Positions 59,606-64,000 of a stretch of DNA of 64,000 bases are shown in pieces. The notes under the pieces were generated by a model. It made no database searches. It worked only from the letters and a program-made list of their open reading frames with translations, and was not told the origin of the DNA. The stretch is taken from assembly GCF_024506435.1 (NCBI RefSeq), contig NZ_JANIET010000001.1, positions 4,030,001 through 4,094,000 of the forward strand, read 5' to 3'. Both the position numbers and the translations under genes were made by a program. Each line of letters begins with the position of its first letter. Within the stretch, counting starts at the first letter, position 1. Source of the stretch: Pantoea trifolii. GTDB lineage: Bacteria; Pseudomonadota; Gammaproteobacteria; Enterobacterales; Enterobacteriaceae.

Positions 59606-60731
59606 GTTACGCCTGGCGATCGTCCGGCAGAAATACCGCCCAGACGGCGGCGCAGAACGTTTTATCTCGCGTGCGCTGGAAGCGCTGGATAGCGAGCAGC
59701 TCGATCTCAATATCATCACCCGCAGCTGGCAGGGCACGCCGAATCCAGCCTGGCATCTGCACATTTGTAATCCGGCGAAATTTGGTCGCATCTCGCGCGA
59801 GCGCGGTTTTGCGCGTGCCGCACGTGAATGTTGGGAACGCGAGAAGTTCGATATTGTGCAGAGCCACGAACGCATCGCCGGTTGCGATATCTTTCGTGCC
59901 GGTGATGGCGTGCATCGCGTTTGGCTGGAGCAGCGCGCGCGCATCGTGTCGCCGTGGCAGCGCTTAAGTGCCCGCCTCAGCCCTTATCATCGTTATGTGT
60001 TGCAGGCGGAAGCCGACATGTTCAACGCGCCGTCATTGCAAGCAGTGATCTGTAATTCAGAGATGGTGAAGCAGGATATTTTGCGGCACTTCACGCTTGA
60101 TGCCAGCAAGATCCATGTGATTCATAACGCTATTGATAGCCAACGCTTCCAGCCAGCCAGCGAAGCACTGCGCCATGCGGCACGCCAGCAGCTCAAACTG
60201 CCGCAAGATGCCACGGTAATGATTTACGTAGGCTCGGGCTTTGAGCGCAAAGGATTGAAGGCGGCGATTGAAGCGGTGGCGAAAAGCGATCGTTATCTGG
60301 TGGTGGTCGGCCAGGATAAGCAGTTGTCGCGCTATCAGCAGCTGGCAAACCAGCTCAATTGCCTCGACCGCTTACGCTTTGTTGGCGTACAGCAGGACGT
60401 GCAACCGTTCTACCATGCAGCCGATGCGCTGCTGCTGCCCACGCTTTATGATCCCTTCCCGAATGTGGTGCTGGAAGCGATGGCCTGCGGTCTGGCAGTG
60501 ATCACCAGCACCGGCTGCGGCGGCGCGGAGTTTATCACTGCGGGCCAGGAAGGTTTTGTCTGCGATGCATTAGATATCAACGCGTTAAACGAAGCCGTAA
60601 AAGCAACACCGGCGCTTTCACACAATTCTGCCATGGGCGAAGCCGCACGTCGCAGAATTGAACCTTATGGCCCGCAGCGGCTGGCGCAAGCGCTGACCTC
60701 GCTGTATCAGCAAGTGCTGCAGACCCGCTGA
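59598..60731 (+). CDS. wabG: WabG-like inner/outer-core glycosyltransferase, GT4
   Basis: 377 residues from ATG 59598 (MSKLRLAIVRQKYRPDGGAE) with GGAG upstream. WaaG/WabG family: YRPDGGAERF (14-23), the heptose-region contact QSHERIAGCDIFRAGDGVH, YVGSGFERKGLKAAIEA opening the donor domain, and LPTLYDPFPNVVLEAMACG at the donor site. Between waaQ and waaA, exactly where Klebsiella and Serratia have wabG, which adds galacturonic acid to heptose II. A glucose-transferring WaaG activity cannot be excluded from sequence. Confidence 0.82.
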   Translation: MSKLRLAIVRQKYRPDGGAERFISRALEALDSEQLDLNIITRSWQGTPNPAWHLHICNPAKFGRISRERGFARAARECWEREKFDIVQSHERIAGCDIFRAGDGVHRVWLEQRARIVSPWQRLSARLSPYHRYVLQAEADMFNAPSLQAVICNSEMVKQDILRHFTLDASKIHVIHNAIDSQRFQPASEALRHAARQQLKLPQDATVMIYVGSGFERKGLKAAIEAVAKSDRYLVVVGQDKQLSRYQQLANQLNCLDRLRFVGVQQDVQPFYHAADALLLPTLYDPFPNVVLEAMACGLAVITSTGCGGAEFITAGQEGFVCDALDINALNEAVKATPALSHNSAMGEAARRRIEPYGPQRLAQALTSLYQQVLQTR

Positions 60732-60816
60732 CGAAGGGGTATGAGCAGGCGGTTAATTTCTGATAACATGCCGCCTTTCCTCTGTTTTTTGACGCGATTC
60801 TGTCGTAACGGTAACT

Positions 60817-62091
60817 ATGACGACTCTATACACAGCCTTGCTCTATCTGATTCAGCCACTCATCTGGCTGCGCCTGTGGCTGCGCGGTCGAAAAGCACCG
60901 GCCTATCGTAAACGTTGGGCAGAACGCTACGGCTATTGCACTGGAAAAGTGCTGCCGCATGGCATTGTGTTGCACTCGGTTTCCGTCGGCGAGACGCTGG
61001 CGGCGGTGCCGCTGGTGCGCGCGCTGCGTCACCGCTATCCGACGCTACCGATCACCGTCACCACCATGACGCCGACCGGCTCCGAACGTGCGCAGTCAGC
61101 GTTTGGCAAAGATGTGCACCACGTTTACCTGCCGTACGATCTGCCAGGTTCCATCAACCGTTTCCTTGATACCGTCGATCCACGCCTGGTAATCATCATG
61201 GAAACCGAGCTGTGGCCAAACATCATTCGTATTCTTCATCAGCGGAAGATTCCGCTGGTGATTGCCAACGCGCGCCTGTCTGAGCGCTCGGCCAAAGGCT
61301 ACAAAAAGCTCGGCGGCTTTATGCGCGACTTGCTGCAACGTATCACGCTGATTGCCGCGCAAAACGCCGAAGATGGCGACCGTTTCCTCAGCCTTGGCCT
61401 GAAGCGTTCGCATCTCACCGTTACCGGCAGCCTCAAATTTGATATTTCCGTGACGCCAGAGCTGGCGGCAAAAGCGGTCACGCTGCGTCGTCAGTGGGCA
61501 TCGCGTCGTCCGGTGTGGATCGCCACCAGCACCCACGAAGGCGAAGAAGCGATTGTGCTCGATGCGCATCGCCGCCTGCTGCAACAGTTCCCCAATCTGC
61601 TGCTGATTTTGGTGCCGCGCCATCCGGAACGTTTCAAAGATGCCTGCGACCTGACGCAAAAACGTGGCTTCAGCTTTACCTTACGCAGCAGCGGCGAAAT
61701 TCCTTCAAGCTCCACGCAAGTGGTGATTGGCGACACCATGGGCGAGTTGATGATGCTGTACGGCATCGCCGATCTCGCCTTTGTGGGCGGTAGCCTGGTT
61801 GAGCGCGGCGGTCACAACCCGCTGGAACCGGCAGCACATGCCATTCCGGTGTTGATGGGCCCGCATATCTGGAACTTCAAAGATATCTGCGCCAAGCTGC
61901 AGCAAGCCGAAGGGCTGATTACCGTCACTGACGTGGTATCGCTGCAGAAAGAGGTCGCTAACCTGCTGCAGGATGACGATTATCGCCGCTATTACGGCCG
62001 CCATGCTGTGGACGTGCTGCATCAAAATCAGGGCGCATTACAGCGTCTGCTACAGTTACTCGAACCTCACTTACCACCGCGAGCTCACTAA
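60817..62091 (+). CDS. waaA: Kdo transferase (3-deoxy-D-manno-octulosonic acid transferase)
   Basis: 424 residues (E. coli 425). GT30; adds Kdo residues to lipid IVA, essential. N-terminal membrane helix (about 5-22), HSVSVGET with the catalytic Glu near residue 59, MTPTGSERAQ, METELWPNI near 128, and the donor domain with THEGEE, LVPRHPERF, FVGGSLVERGGHNPLEPAA. It has its own 85-bp upstream gap after the wabG-like gene. Followed by waaE after 3 bp. Confidence 0.98.
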   Translation: MTTLYTALLYLIQPLIWLRLWLRGRKAPAYRKRWAERYGYCTGKVLPHGIVLHSVSVGETLAAVPLVRALRHRYPTLPITVTTMTPTGSERAQSAFGKDVHHVYLPYDLPGSINRFLDTVDPRLVIIMETELWPNIIRILHQRKIPLVIANARLSERSAKGYKKLGGFMRDLLQRITLIAAQNAEDGDRFLSLGLKRSHLTVTGSLKFDISVTPELAAKAVTLRRQWASRRPVWIATSTHEGEEAIVLDAHRRLLQQFPNLLLILVPRHPERFKDACDLTQKRGFSFTLRSSGEIPSSSTQVVIGDTMGELMMLYGIADLAFVGGSLVERGGHNPLEPAAHAIPVLMGPHIWNFKDICAKLQQAEGLITVTDVVSLQKEVANLLQDDDYRRYYGRHAVDVLHQNQGALQRLLQLLEPHLPPRAH

Positions 62092-62094
62092 TTC

Positions 62095-63353
<1,259 letters not shown>

Positions 63354-63354
63354 C

Positions 63355-64000
63355 TCAGTGCTGGCAGCGTGGACACCAGAAGGTGCTGCGCTGGCCATGC
63401 TTGCCGCTGACAATCGGCGTACCGCAGGCGCGACAAGGTTCACCGGTGCGACCGTAAACCTGCAGCTCTTGCGCAAAGTAGCCCGGCTTACCGTCAGTTT
63501 GCAGGAAATCACGCAGCGTGGTGCCGCCCTGCTCAATCGAGCGTAGCAACACCGCTTTGATGGTGTTAACCAGCAGTTCCGCCTCTTCCTGACTCAAACT
63601 CATCGCCGAACGATCGGGCAAGATCCCGGCGGTAAACAGCGATTCGCTGGCGTAGATGTTGCCGACGCCCACCACCACTTTGTTATCCATCAGCCACTGT
63701 TTAATCACGGTGCGTTTGCCGCGCGACTTTTCAAACAGATAAGCGCCATCAAATTCGTTGCTGAGCGGTTCCGGACCGAGATGCGCCAGCACGCTGCTGC
63801 CTGCAAGGTCACTGCTCCACAGCCAGGCGCCAAAGCGACGTGGATCGGTGTAGCGCAGCACTTTGCCGTTGCTCATCACCAAATCGACGTGGTCATGTTT
63901 AGCGGCCGGTTGTTCGCCGGGAAGCACACGCAGGCTGCCGGACATGCCGAGGTGAATGATAATCCAGCCATGCGGCAGTTCGAGCAGCAGATACTTAGCG
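63355..64000 (-). CDS. mutM: Formamidopyrimidine-DNA glycosylase (5' end outside window)
   Basis: About 215 C-terminal residues are visible; the first roughly 55 lie beyond 64000, including the catalytic N-terminal proline. Seen: [31 protein letters not shown], the helix-two-turn-helix [17 protein letters not shown], and the C-terminal zinc finger with CRACGTPI and CPRCQH. Base-excision repair of 8-oxoguanine. Start ATG inside the window at 63945 is internal, not the true start. Confidence 0.96.
   Translation of the reverse strand, partial: AKYLLLELPHGWIIIHLGMSGSLRVLPGEQPAAKHDHVDLVMSNGKVLRYTDPRRFGAWLWSSDLAGSSVLAHLGPEPLSNEFDGAYLFEKSRGKRTVIKQWLMDNKVVVGVGNIYASESLFTAGILPDRSAMSLSQEEAELLVNTIKAVLLRSIEQGGTTLRDFLQTDGKPGYFAQELQVYGRTGEPCRACGTPIVSGKHGQRSTFWCPRCQH

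Overview
The window is a stretch of enterobacterial core chromosome with moderately high GC. Gene order and protein sequences point to the Enterobacterales and most likely the Erwiniaceae (Pantoea/Erwinia type). The reasons are the argE / argCBGH arrangement with argG inside the cluster, the loss of several E. coli neighbours (menA, gpmI, katG, yiiR/yiiS/uspD are absent from their usual places), an ERIC element, and a Klebsiella/Serratia-like LPS core locus with WabG- and WaaE-type enzymes. The genus is an inference.

Region 1 (1-12,090): fabR (cut by the left edge), sthA, oxyR with a well-formed OxyR operator and a likely divergent OxyS-type small RNA, the arginine cluster argCBGH facing argE across two ARG boxes, and ppc. 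A long inverted repeat closes ppc and metF. Region 2 (12,090-25,400): metF, metBL and metJ with met boxes, rpmE, priA, cytR, ftsN (with a very glutamine-rich linker and a 3' end formed by an ERIC element), the heat-shock protease hslVU behind a sigma-32 promoter, rraA and zapB. Region 3 (25,400-40,200): glycerol genes glpF-glpK-glpX with CRP and GlpR sites, emrD, fpr, yiiQ, tpiA, cdh, sbp, pfkA (Cra site), fieF, and the envelope-stress unit cpxP / cpxRA with the CpxQ small RNA in the cpxP 3' end.

Region 4 (40,200-64,000) corresponds to a different part of the E. coli chromosome, joined at cpxA|trmL: trmL, cysE, gpsA, secB, grxC, yibN, envC, yibQ, a two-gene AT-rich glycosyltransferase insert, tdh-kbl, and then the LPS core locus hldD-waaF-waaC ... 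waaQ-wabG-like-waaA-waaE-coaD, ending in mutM, which is cut by the right edge. Between waaC and waaQ lie a divergent NodB-like deacetylase, a GT4 enzyme, a GT9 enzyme and a WaaH homologue. This is the variable part of the window. No O-antigen ligase (waaL) is seen.

I found no phage, transposase, CRISPR array, tRNA or rRNA, and no defence system. The least ordinary content is the glycosyltransferase pair at 46,293-48,417, the composition of the core locus, the ftsN poly-glutamine/ERIC structure, the OxyS candidate, and a small family of repeated intergenic hairpins.
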